64,000 bases of DNA, from assembly GCA_028868535.1 (NCBI GenBank), contig JAGWUH010000016.1, positions 1-64,000 of the forward strand. The letters are read 5' to 3'. This document shows, in pieces, positions 7,471 through 15,064 of this stretch (position 1 is the first letter of the stretch; each line of letters opens with the position of its first letter). Source of the DNA: Sphingomonadales bacterium (lineage in GTDB: Bacteria > Pseudomonadota > Alphaproteobacteria > Sphingomonadales > Sphingomonadaceae). Made by a program: the position numbers and the translations under genes. The notes beneath the pieces are model-generated. The model did not search any database and was not told where the DNA came from. It saw nothing but the letters and a program-made list of their open reading frames with translations.

Positions 7471-8463
7471 CTGTCGTTCGCCAAGGCCCAGGACCTGCTC
7501 AGGCTGGCGATGATGGCCACGCGCCGCAGCGGGGTTTCGCTGGAGGAGATCGCCGAAGAATTCGGCTGCGTCCACCGCACCGCCCAGCGCATGACCGAGG
7601 CGCTGGAGGCGGCCTTCCCGCAGGCCCAGGCGGAGGACGGCGACGATCGCAAGCGCCGCTGGCGCATTCCGACCCGCGCCGTGGCGCCGCTGCTGACCCC
7701 GGCGGCGGAGGAACTGGCGGCGCTGACGACCGCGATACGCCAGCTCGATGCCGCCGGCATGGCCAGCGAGGCGCGATCGGCGCGGCAGCTCGAGCAGAAG
7801 GTCAGGGCGCTGCTGCCGGCGAATGCCGGGACGCGGCTCGCGGTCGACGAGGAAGCGCTGCTCGAGGCGCTGGGCCATGCGGCGCGACCGGGGCCGCGCC
7901 CGGCGTCGAGCAGCGAGGTCGACGCCGCGATCTCGGAAGCCCTGAAAGGCCCGTTCCTGTTGCGGATCCTCTACCGCAAGCGCGAGCAGGACCAGCCGAC
8001 CAGCCGCATCGTCGCGCCGCACGGGCTGCTGCTCGGCACGCGCCGCTACCTGGTCGCGCGCGATCTCCGCAAGGGGCCGGATGCGCCGCTGCAGCACTAC
8101 CGGGTCGAGGAGATCACGCTGGCGGAAGTGCAGGACGAAAGCTTCGAGATCGATCCGGACTTCAGCATCGCGCGCCACGCGCAAAAGGGCTTCGGTTCCT
8201 ACGAGAGCGCGGCCGAGCATGGCGACGTCGTCTGGCGCTTCACCCCGGAAGCGGCGCCGCACGCGCGGCGTTTCGTGTTCCATCCCACGCAGGTCGTCGA
8301 AGCGGAGTCCGACGGTTCGCTGCTGGTGCGCTTCCGGGCTTCGGGCCTTCTCGAGATGTGCTGGCACCTCTATTCGTGGGGCAAGTCGGTGGAGGTGCTG
8401 CAACCGCCGCGCCTGCGCGAGATGGTGCAGGGTTTCCAGCGTGATTTCGGAGTGCTGCCATGA
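7471..8463 (+). CDS. WYL-domain transcriptional regulator
   Basis: About 330-residue regulator: N-terminal helix-turn-helix of DeoR/HTH_11 type (GVSLEEIAEEFGCVHRTAQR), a middle helical region, and a C-terminal WYL domain (ILYRKREQDQPTSRIVAPHGLLLGTRRYLVARD) followed by the C-terminal extension. WYL proteins often bind nucleotides or nucleic acid and control DNA damage, phage defence or metabolism. The start is uncertain: the open frame reaches back to 7288, overlapping the divergent gene, but family members begin at the SFAKAQDLLRL sequence. That suggests the CTG at 7471, preceded by GGAGAAG. It overlaps the next gene by ATGA, so the two are translationally coupled. Confidence 0.82.
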   Translation: MSFAKAQDLLRLAMMATRRSGVSLEEIAEEFGCVHRTAQRMTEALEAAFPQAQAEDGDDRKRRWRIPTRAVAPLLTPAAEELAALTTAIRQLDAAGMASEARSARQLEQKVRALLPANAGTRLAVDEEALLEALGHAARPGPRPASSSEVDAAISEALKGPFLLRILYRKREQDQPTSRIVAPHGLLLGTRRYLVARDLRKGPDAPLQHYRVEEITLAEVQDESFEIDPDFSIARHAQKGFGSYESAAEHGDVVWRFTPEAAPHARRFVFHPTQVVEAESDGSLLVRFRASGLLEMCWHLYSWGKSVEVLQPPRLREMVQGFQRDFGVLP

Positions 8464-9530
8464 TCGCGGACGTTGCGGACCTGGGTGTCGGCCTGATCGG
8501 CTATGGCCTGGCCGGCAAGGTGTTCCATGCGCCGTTCGTGGCGGCGACCCCGGGGTTGTCCTTGCGGGCCGTGGTCTCGCGCGATGCGGCAAAGGTCCAC
8601 GCCGACTGGCCGGGCGTGACGGTGGCGCCGGACGTGGCGGGCTTGCTGGCGCTGCCGGGCATCGACCTCGTCATCGTCGCCAGCCCCGATCACTGCCACG
8701 CCGGCGACGCGCGGGCGGCGCTCGCGGCGGGCAGGCACGTGCTGGTCGACAAGCCCTTCGCGACGTCGCTGGACGAGGCGCGCGCGGTCGCGGCCGCTGC
8801 CGACGCGGTGGGCCGGATGCTGACCGTGTTCCACAACCGCCGCTGGGACGCCGATTTCCTGACGCTGCGCGCGCTGGTCGAGGACGGCCGGTTCGGCGAC
8901 ATCGTCCACTTCGAGAGCCACTTCGACCGCTGGCGGCCCGAGCCGCCCGCGGTGTGGAAGGAGGCGCGCGAGGCCGGTTCGTGGCAGGACCTGGGCCCGC
9001 ATCTGGTGGACCAGGCGCTGTGCCTGTTCGGGCGGCCGCAGGCGGTGACGGCCGATATCGCGACGATGCGGGCCGGGGCCCCCGGCCCGGACTGGTTCCA
9101 CGTGATCCTGCACTACGACGGGATGCGGGCGATCCTGCATTCCAGCAAGCTCGCCGCCGACCATGGCTTGCGCTTTGCCGTGCACGGGACGGGCGGGAGC
9201 TGGATCAAGCACGGGCTGGATCCGCAGGAAGCCGCGATCGTCGCCGGCATGGCCGTGGACGATGCGGCGATGGGCATCGACGACCGCCCGGGCGCGTTCA
9301 CGCCGGCGGACCCCCATGCCACGCCGCAGGCGACAGCCGGCCGGCGCGGAGACTATGCGCGGTTCTGGCGCGAGCTTGCCGCCGCGTTGCGCGGGCAGGG
9401 GGACAATCCGGTGACCGCCGCGGAAGGCCTGGCGGTCATGGAGGTTCTCGAGACGGCTTTGCTCAGCGCCCGGCAGCGGCGGACGATCGACCTGCCGCCG
9501 GCGGCGCGGCCTTCCCGCCCCCGGCGCTGA
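8460..9530 (+). CDS. Gfo/Idh/MocA-family oxidoreductase
   Basis: 356-residue NAD(P)-dependent oxidoreductase. The N-terminal Rossmann domain carries GLIGYGLAGKVFHAPF (about 11-26), the loop VIVASPDHCHAGDARAAL and the catalytic-lysine motif DKPFA in place of EKP. The C-terminal alpha/beta domain contains the usual D-x-G-x-H-x-x-D pattern (DLGPHLVDQALCLFG). The closest characterised members by look are sugar or inositol dehydrogenases of the YdgJ/IolW type. The substrate is not readable from sequence. The ATG overlaps the stop of the WYL regulator, so the regulator and enzyme form one operon and the regulator may respond to the enzyme's substrate. A strong hairpin follows. Confidence 0.9.
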   Translation: MIADVADLGVGLIGYGLAGKVFHAPFVAATPGLSLRAVVSRDAAKVHADWPGVTVAPDVAGLLALPGIDLVIVASPDHCHAGDARAALAAGRHVLVDKPFATSLDEARAVAAAADAVGRMLTVFHNRRWDADFLTLRALVEDGRFGDIVHFESHFDRWRPEPPAVWKEAREAGSWQDLGPHLVDQALCLFGRPQAVTADIATMRAGAPGPDWFHVILHYDGMRAILHSSKLAADHGLRFAVHGTGGSWIKHGLDPQEAAIVAGMAVDDAAMGIDDRPGAFTPADPHATPQATAGRRGDYARFWRELAAALRGQGDNPVTAAEGLAVMEVLETALLSARQRRTIDLPPAARPSRPRR

Positions 9531-9543
9531 GCGATCGCGACCG

Positions 9544-9585
9544 CCCGCGTGCGGGGGGAGGGCTGGGCTGCCCCCCGCGCGCGGG
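9544..9585. terminator. Strong GC hairpin between convergent genes
   Basis: Arms of 15 bases (CCCGCGTGCGGGGGG and CCCCCCGCGCGCGGG) pair fully apart from one G-T wobble, with a 12-base loop. It sits between two convergent genes and probably ends transcription from both sides. It has no T run. Confidence 0.6.
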
Positions 9586-9598
9586 GCCGGTGGCGGCG

Positions 9599-10933
9599 TC
9601 AGGCGTCGGCCATTTCGCGGGCGCGGCGTTCGGCGTGCGCGCTGAACATGCCGATGATGTCGCCCGAGGTGACCGGCCGGTCATCGGTCAGCGGGGTCGC
9701 GCCGCCCGACGACTTGGGCGCGGTATCGACGCCCTTGGCCCGGGCGCGGGCGTGGCAGGCGCCGACGGTCAGGTCCTCGCGCTGGTTGTGCCGGAACATG
9801 TCGTCGAACCGGAACCAGCGGATCGCGTTGAGGTGGGTGACCTTCTCGATCTGCGCGTCGGTCAGTCCCTGCACCTGCTGCCAGAGCATTTCGGCGGCAT
9901 CGGGCCACAGCGCGTCCGAATGCGGATAGTCGACCTCGTAGGTGACGTTGTCCTCGCCCACTTCGGACAGGTTCTTGAGGCCGTAGGGGTCCCACAGGAA
10001 GCAATGGCAGAAGTTGCGCTTCAGCACCTCGCTCGGCTTGATGGCATTCGCCTGGAAGCGCGACTTGGTCCAGGTGCCGTGCCGCCAGTTGGAGAAGTCC
10101 GCCCGCTCCATCAGGTAGGGCACCCAGCCGATCGAACCTTCCGACACGACGATGCGAAGGTCCGGATACTGGTGCAGTTCCTCGAGCTGGAGCCAGTCCG
10201 CCACGCCCTGCGCGACCGACATCGGCATCGTGCTGATCCAGGCCTCGATCGGCGTTTCCATCGAGGCGTGCGGCGCCGGGTTGCCCGAGCCGATGTGGCA
10301 GACGATTGTCATGTCGTTGTCGTGGATCGCCTTGTAGATCGGATCCCAGTAATCGTTGTGGATCGACGGCAGGCCCTGCACGGTGGGGTTCTCGTTCATC
10401 GAGACCGTGCGCACGCCCTTTTTCGCCAGGCGGTTGATCTCGGTGATGGTGGCGCCCTGGTCCCAGGTCGGCAGGATGCCCAGCGGGATGAAGCGGCCGG
10501 GGTAGGCCATGCACCATTCGTCGTAGTGCCAGTCGTTCCAGGCCTGCATGTGGCGCAGCGCCAGCCTCTTGTCGGCGGCCTTGTGGAAGGTCTGGCCGTC
10601 GAATCCGATCGAATTGCCGAAGCACAGCGAGGCGGCGATGCCGTTGACGTCCATGTCGTCGATGCGGGCGTGAACGTCGTAGCAACCGTCGCGCAACTGG
10701 TCGAGGCTGGTCGGCTCCATGCCGTATTCCTCGAACGGGCGGCCGGTCACGGCGTTGAGCCCGATCGAGGCACGGATGTGGCCCTGGTATTCCCAGTAGT
10801 TCTTGCCGCGCGGATCGGTCCGCAGCTTGGGCGCGCTGGCCAGCAGTTCCCCGGAAAGCTGGTTGTCGAACATGTTGCCGGGTTCGCAGATGTGATCGTC
10901 GGTGGAGATGACCACCATGTCTTCCATTTTCAT
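9599..10933 (-). CDS. Amidohydrolase 2 / ACMSD-like metal-dependent hydrolase
   Basis: 444-residue TIM-barrel protein of the amidohydrolase-2 family, which includes decarboxylases such as ACMSD and LigW and hydrolases of ring-cleavage products. Likely metal ligands are in ISTDDHICEPG near the N-terminus, VCHIGSG in the middle and the late EVDYPHSD motif. The core also has SEGSIGWVPYLMERAD and LWDPYG, typical of the long members found in steroid- and aromatic-degrading actinobacteria and sphingomonads. The start ATG at 10933 follows GGGAGAGTTG; the longer frame does not have such a site. It lies downstream of the DHA2 exporter in the same direction. The substrate is unknown. Confidence 0.88.
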   Translation of the reverse strand: MKMEDMVVISTDDHICEPGNMFDNQLSGELLASAPKLRTDPRGKNYWEYQGHIRASIGLNAVTGRPFEEYGMEPTSLDQLRDGCYDVHARIDDMDVNGIAASLCFGNSIGFDGQTFHKAADKRLALRHMQAWNDWHYDEWCMAYPGRFIPLGILPTWDQGATITEINRLAKKGVRTVSMNENPTVQGLPSIHNDYWDPIYKAIHDNDMTIVCHIGSGNPAPHASMETPIEAWISTMPMSVAQGVADWLQLEELHQYPDLRIVVSEGSIGWVPYLMERADFSNWRHGTWTKSRFQANAIKPSEVLKRNFCHCFLWDPYGLKNLSEVGEDNVTYEVDYPHSDALWPDAAEMLWQQVQGLTDAQIEKVTHLNAIRWFRFDDMFRHNQREDLTVGACHARARAKGVDTAPKSSGGATPLTDDRPVTSGDIIGMFSAHAERRAREMADA

Positions 10934-11044
10934 CTCAACTCTCCCTTGCGAGGCGGCATCGCGCCGTGCGGCCCGATGCGAATGGAGAGAGTGTTCACTA
11001 TCCACGCCGCCGGCGAATTGATGGCGGTCAAATGCCGGTGGCGC

Positions 11045-12568
11045 TCAGTGCTCGACCACCGCCGGGCCGCGCGCGGCGTTGCGGGGCTTGCGCAGCAGGA
11101 ACACGAACGGCGCCGAGACGACGCCGAGAACGGCCAGCAGCCAGAACGAATCGATGTACGAGACCATCATCGCCTGCCGGGTCAGCAGCGCCTCCAGCCC
11201 GGAGACCTGCGACAGCGAGCCCCAGTCGAAGCCGCCGAAGCGCAGTGCCATCGCCGGGCTGTCGGGCCGCAACCCTTCCGCCAGCCGCGAGTGGACGGTC
11301 TCGGTGTTGCGGAAGGTCAGCGCCTCGACCACCGCGATCCCCGCCGAGGCGCCCATGTTGCGGATCATCGCGTTGAGCGCGGAGCCTTCGTCGCGCAGGT
11401 GCGCGGACAGCGTGGCGAACGCCATCGTCGTCAACGGCACGAAGATGAAGCTCGACCCCAGGCCCTGGATCATGCCCGAGATGAGGATCACCCGGTTGTC
11501 CGAGGCCAGGCTGAGGTGCGCCATCTGGATCATCGACAGCGCCATCAGCAGCAGGCCGGCGGCCACCAGCAGCCGCGAATCGAGCCGGCCGATCAGCCGG
11601 CCGACCAGCAGCATGGCGATCAACGATCCGAGCGCGCGCGGCCCCAGCACGAGGCCGACCCGCGTCGTCGAGTAGCCGTAGAGCGCCTCGAGCATCGGCG
11701 GCATCAGCGCCATCGCGCTGTAGATCAGTACGCCGAGCGAGAAGCCGATCATCGTCGCGATGACGAAATTGCGATCGGCGAAGATCGCCGGGCTGATGAA
11801 CGGCCGCCGCGCGGTCAGCGAATGGATCACGAACATCGCCAGCGCCAGCAGGCACAGGGTCAGCTCGAACACGATCTCGCCCGAGGCCAGCCAGTCGAGC
11901 TTCTGGCCGCGATCGAGCATCAACTGCAGCGAGCCGAGCGCCAGCGCCAGCAGCCCGAAGCCGAAGAAGTCGAGCCGCGCCGTGCGGTCGGGCGGGCGCG
12001 CCGGCATCGTCGCGGACAGGCCCAGGAACGAGAACAGGCCGAACGGCAGGTTGATGTAGAACACCCAGCGCCAGGACAGGTTGTCGGTCAGCCAGCCCCC
12101 CGCGAGCGGGCCGATCAGCGGTCCCAGGATCGCCGCCAGCCCGAAGATCGCCATGGCCTTGCCGTGCTGCGAGGGGGGATTGATGTCGAGCAGGGTCGAT
12201 TGCGTCATCGGCACCAGCGACGATCCGAACACGCCCTGCAGCAGCCGCGCCAGCACCAGTTCGTCCAGCGTCCGGGCCATGCCGCACAGCGCCGAGACGG
12301 CGGTGAAGCCGACGATCGAGATCAGCAGCAGCCGCTTGCGCCCGAAGCGCCTGGCCAGCCAGCCGGTCAGCGGGGTGAACATCGCCGAGGCGACGATGTA
12401 CGAGGTCAGGACCCAGGTGATCTCCTCGCGCGAGGAGGACGTGGTGCCCTGCATGTGCGGCAGCGCGACGTTGGCGATCGTGGTGTCGACGAGGTTCATC
12501 ACCGCCGACATCATCAGGAACAACGTCAGCAGGCGGCGTTCGGCGGGAGGGGGATAGGTTTCGGCCAT
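11045..12568 (-). CDS. DHA2-family MFS drug/solute exporter (EmrB/QacA type)
   Basis: 507-residue inner-membrane transporter with about 14 hydrophobic segments. MFS motif A is seen as GWLARRFGRKRLL, the antiporter motif C as ILGPLIGPLAGGWLTD, and helix 1 contains MNLVDTTIANVALPHM, typical of DHA2 proteins. Such carriers export drugs, detergents or organic acids using the proton gradient. No EmrA-like membrane-fusion gene is next to it, so it may work alone or with a distant partner. It lies between a CoA-transferase gene and an amidohydrolase gene in the same orientation and may export a substrate or toxic intermediate of that pathway. Confidence 0.92.
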   Translation of the reverse strand: MAETYPPPAERRLLTLFLMMSAVMNLVDTTIANVALPHMQGTTSSSREEITWVLTSYIVASAMFTPLTGWLARRFGRKRLLLISIVGFTAVSALCGMARTLDELVLARLLQGVFGSSLVPMTQSTLLDINPPSQHGKAMAIFGLAAILGPLIGPLAGGWLTDNLSWRWVFYINLPFGLFSFLGLSATMPARPPDRTARLDFFGFGLLALALGSLQLMLDRGQKLDWLASGEIVFELTLCLLALAMFVIHSLTARRPFISPAIFADRNFVIATMIGFSLGVLIYSAMALMPPMLEALYGYSTTRVGLVLGPRALGSLIAMLLVGRLIGRLDSRLLVAAGLLLMALSMIQMAHLSLASDNRVILISGMIQGLGSSFIFVPLTTMAFATLSAHLRDEGSALNAMIRNMGASAGIAVVEALTFRNTETVHSRLAEGLRPDSPAMALRFGGFDWGSLSQVSGLEALLTRQAMMVSYIDSFWLLAVLGVVSAPFVFLLRKPRNAARGPAVVEH

Positions 12569-12678
12569 CGGGAAAGGGCATTGACGGGAACTTGCCCCGC
12601 CCCGTCAATCCCTGTCGGTGCCTGCCGTTCCCCCGGGTGCCTTTGCCCCGGTGTCGTTTCCGCCCGCGGCGCGCGCCG

Positions 12679-13911
12679 TCAGCCCGCGGGCTTGTCGCGC
12701 ACGGGCGCCCAGGCGAACGGCTGCGCGTTCTCGCCGGCGGCGGCGACGGCGCCTTGCGCCAGGAGCGCGGCGCTGGCCGCCGGATCGAAGCCGAGCGCGG
12801 CCAGCAGCGCCAGCGAATGCTCGCCCAGCTCGGGCGGCGGGGTGGCGGCGGCCAGCGCGTCCTGCCCGGGCAGTTCGGGAACGTCGAAGTGATAGCCGCG
12901 GTAGTCGAAGGCGTTGAGCTTGCCGGGCTGCCGCGCCTGCGGCGCCTCGAGCACGCGCTCCACCGGGAGGACCTCGGTAAAGCCGAGGCCGGCCTCGCGC
13001 AGCAGGCGCTCGCAGTCCGCGAACGACACCTTTGCCATCGCCGCGACGACGGCCGCCTCGCAACGGTCGCGCTGCTTCTTGCGATCGCGCAGCCTGGCCA
13101 GCGATTCATCGCCGGCTTCGGGCATCGACAGCGCGCGGGTGAGCTTGGCCCAGTGGGCGTCGGTCAGCACCAGCAGGTAGACCCAGCGGCCGTCCGCCGT
13201 CAGGTAGGCGCCGTAGCCGGGGCTGGAGAACTCCCCGCCGCCTTCCTTCTCGGGCCGGCCCAGCAACTGCGTCTTGAGCTGGACGCCGGCATAGTCGCGC
13301 CCGGCGACGTGCAGGCCGGTTTCGTAAAGGCCGATCTCGAAATAGCGCTGCTCGGGCGTCAGGTCCCTGGCGAGCAGCGCGGCCAGCACGCGGATCACCG
13401 CGAAGCAGCCGGCGAACTGGTCATGGTAGGACGGGCCGAAGCGGCTCGGCCGGCCGTTGACGCGGTGATCGTCCATCGCGCCGGTCTGCGCCTCGGCTAC
13501 CGGGTTGGTGGCGAGGTCGTCGTGCTGCGGTCCGTGGGCATAGCCGCGGATGTGGCAATAGATCAGCTCCGGGTTGAACGCCGCGAGATCGTCGCGGGTG
13601 ATGCGCAGCTTGCGCGTCGCCGCGGGCGAGAGGTTGTGGATCAGGATGTCGGCGGTGGCGACGAGGCGCTGGAACACCTCCAGGCCCTCCGGCTGGGTGA
13701 GGTCGAGGCACAGCGACTGCTTCGAGTGGTTGTAGGCGAGGAACGTGCCCGAAGGGCCGCCGCGCACCAGGGCGCGGGTGGTATCGCCGCTGGGCGGTTC
13801 GACCTTGATCACTTCCGCGCCGAGGTTGGCGAGGATATGGGTGGCGAACGGGGCGGCGATCATCGTGCCGAGTTCGATCACGCGACGGCCGGCGAGCGGG
13901 CGAGGGGTCAT
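12679..13911 (-). CDS. CaiB/BaiF-family CoA-transferase
   Basis: 410-residue class III CoA-transferase homologue. It starts with the family signature PLAGRRVIELGTMIAAPFATHILANLGAEVIKVE-type beta-alpha unit and has NHSKQSLCLDL and the GYG-like region GYAHGPQHDD. In the place where the catalytic aspartate is usually found (RPGFDxxAQA in other members) this protein reads LATNPVAEAQTG, with Asn136 in my alignment. The start at ATG 13911 gives the typical MTPRPLAGRRVIELG beginning; upstream codons add an atypical tail that overlaps operator DNA. It is divergent from the HTD2-like dehydratase gene across two copies of an ATAATGCATnAT palindrome, so the two are probably co-regulated in one CoA-ester pathway. 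Confidence 0.88.
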   Translation of the reverse strand: MTPRPLAGRRVIELGTMIAAPFATHILANLGAEVIKVEPPSGDTTRALVRGGPSGTFLAYNHSKQSLCLDLTQPEGLEVFQRLVATADILIHNLSPAATRKLRITRDDLAAFNPELIYCHIRGYAHGPQHDDLATNPVAEAQTGAMDDHRVNGRPSRFGPSYHDQFAGCFAVIRVLAALLARDLTPEQRYFEIGLYETGLHVAGRDYAGVQLKTQLLGRPEKEGGGEFSSPGYGAYLTADGRWVYLLVLTDAHWAKLTRALSMPEAGDESLARLRDRKKQRDRCEAAVVAAMAKVSFADCERLLREAGLGFTEVLPVERVLEAPQARQPGKLNAFDYRGYHFDVPELPGQDALAAATPPPELGEHSLALLAALGFDPAASAALLAQGAVAAAGENAQPFAWAPVRDKPAG

Positions 13912-13935
13912 GGCGTCCAGTGCGTTGGTGGGTGG

Positions 13936-13947
13936 ATAATGCATCAT
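13936..13947. promoter_or_regulatory. Operator half of a pair, ATAATGCATCAT
   Basis: Imperfect copy (one changed base) of the perfect palindrome at 14022-14033, 86 bp apart centre to centre. It lies 25 bp before the CoA-transferase start, where a repressor would block that gene. The site resembles short AT-centred sites of GntR- or MarR-type regulators; no such regulator gene is next to it. Confidence 0.5.
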
Positions 13948-14021
13948 ACAAGCGTGACAATCGCAGTGCAAGCGCGGAGGCTGCGGAAAGTCATGCTTGG
14001 GGGTGGCTATCCATGGCGGGA

Positions 14022-14033
14022 ATAATGCATTAT
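14022..14033. promoter_or_regulatory. Perfect palindrome ATAATGCATTAT, candidate operator
   Basis: A 12-bp perfect palindrome 33 bp before the HTD2-like gene, partner to 13936-13947. It lies in the only AT-rich part of the spacer, where the -10 region of the rightward promoter is expected. Confidence 0.55.
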
Positions 14034-14065
14034 ATCGCGCCGCGCACAGCAACTGGAGAACCCGC

Positions 14066-14893
14066 ATGAGCACCGTCGACCTCGCCGCCTGGATCGGACG
14101 CAGCGAAACCCTGGTCGATACGCTCGATCCGGCGCGCTCGAACGCGCTGCGCGCCGCGCTGGGCGAGACCGGGCCGCTCGGCAAGGGCGACGCGCTGCCG
14201 TTGCTGCACCACTGGCTCTATTTCTGGAACGTTGCGCCGCCGGCCGGGCTGGGCGTGGACGGGCACCCGGCCAAGGGCGGGTTCCTGCCGCCGGTGCCGC
14301 TTCCGCGCCGGATGTGGGCGGGCGGCGCGCTGACCTTCCACGGCGATCTCGTGCTTGGCGAGACGGTGACCCGGGTGTCGACGGTGCGCAACGTAGAGGC
14401 GAAGAGCGGCAAGAGCGGCGATCTCGTCTTCGTCACCGTCGAGCATGCGCTCAGCGGCGCCAACGGCCTGGCGATCAGCGAGCGCCAGGACATCGTCTAC
14501 AAGCAGGCGAGCGCGACCGGGCCGGCCATGCCCGATGCCGCGGCGCCGGCGCCCGAGGCGCCGTGGCGACGCGAGGTGATGCCCGATGCCGTGCTGCTGT
14601 TCCGCTATTCGGCGCTGACCATGAACGGCCACCGCATCCACTACGACCGCCCATATGCGCAGCAGGAGGAAGCCTATCCGGCGCTCGTCGTCCACGGCCC
14701 CCTGCAGGCGACCCTGCTGGCGGAGGCCGCCGCCGGGACGCTGGGGCGCCCGCTGCGCACTTTCGCCTTCCGCGGCATGGTGCCGGCGTTCGACGGCCTG
14801 CCGCTGTACGTCTGTGGCGAGCCATCGGCCGAGGGCGCCAGCGTCTGGACCGCGCAGGGCGGGATCAGGAACATGACCGCCAGCGCCACCTGA
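14066..14893 (+). CDS. HTD2/MaoC-like acyl-CoA hydratase (FAS1-like dehydratase)
   Basis: 275-residue double hot-dog protein related to mesaconyl-C4-CoA hydratase and mitochondrial HTD2. Signatures are LLHHWLYFWNVAP and the FHGDLVLGETVTRVSTV strand pair in the N-terminal half, and FRYSALTMNGHRIHYDRPYA in the C-terminal half, where the N-G-H-R-I-H-Y-D stretch contains the hydratase histidine and aspartate. It would hydrate or dehydrate a 2-enoyl- or hydroxyacyl-CoA in the cytoplasm. The start at 14066 has GGAGAA five bases upstream. It is divergent from the CaiB-type CoA-transferase with shared operators, a pairing that suggests activation of an acid as CoA ester followed by hydration. Confidence 0.88.
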   Translation: MSTVDLAAWIGRSETLVDTLDPARSNALRAALGETGPLGKGDALPLLHHWLYFWNVAPPAGLGVDGHPAKGGFLPPVPLPRRMWAGGALTFHGDLVLGETVTRVSTVRNVEAKSGKSGDLVFVTVEHALSGANGLAISERQDIVYKQASATGPAMPDAAAPAPEAPWRREVMPDAVLLFRYSALTMNGHRIHYDRPYAQQEEAYPALVVHGPLQATLLAEAAAGTLGRPLRTFAFRGMVPAFDGLPLYVCGEPSAEGASVWTAQGGIRNMTASAT

Positions 14894-15064
14894 GTTCCAG
14901 GCCGGGCCTGTGCCGGGGGACCAGCCCGGCACATGGCGCATAAAGCCAAAGTTTTGTCGCCCCAAGTCCGGTTTTCGCCGGAGCCCTTGCGTTTCGTCAA
15001 ATCGCGGCGGGCGTCGCCTTGCCATTCTCGCGGCATCGAAAGCACATGCCACGGGAGCCATGCC

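Noticed and set aside
8081..12892. A 1603-codon open frame on the plus strand
   Set aside because: It runs antisense to well-supported genes and its product is arginine- and alanine-rich without any domain; such long empty frames are usual in very GC-rich DNA.
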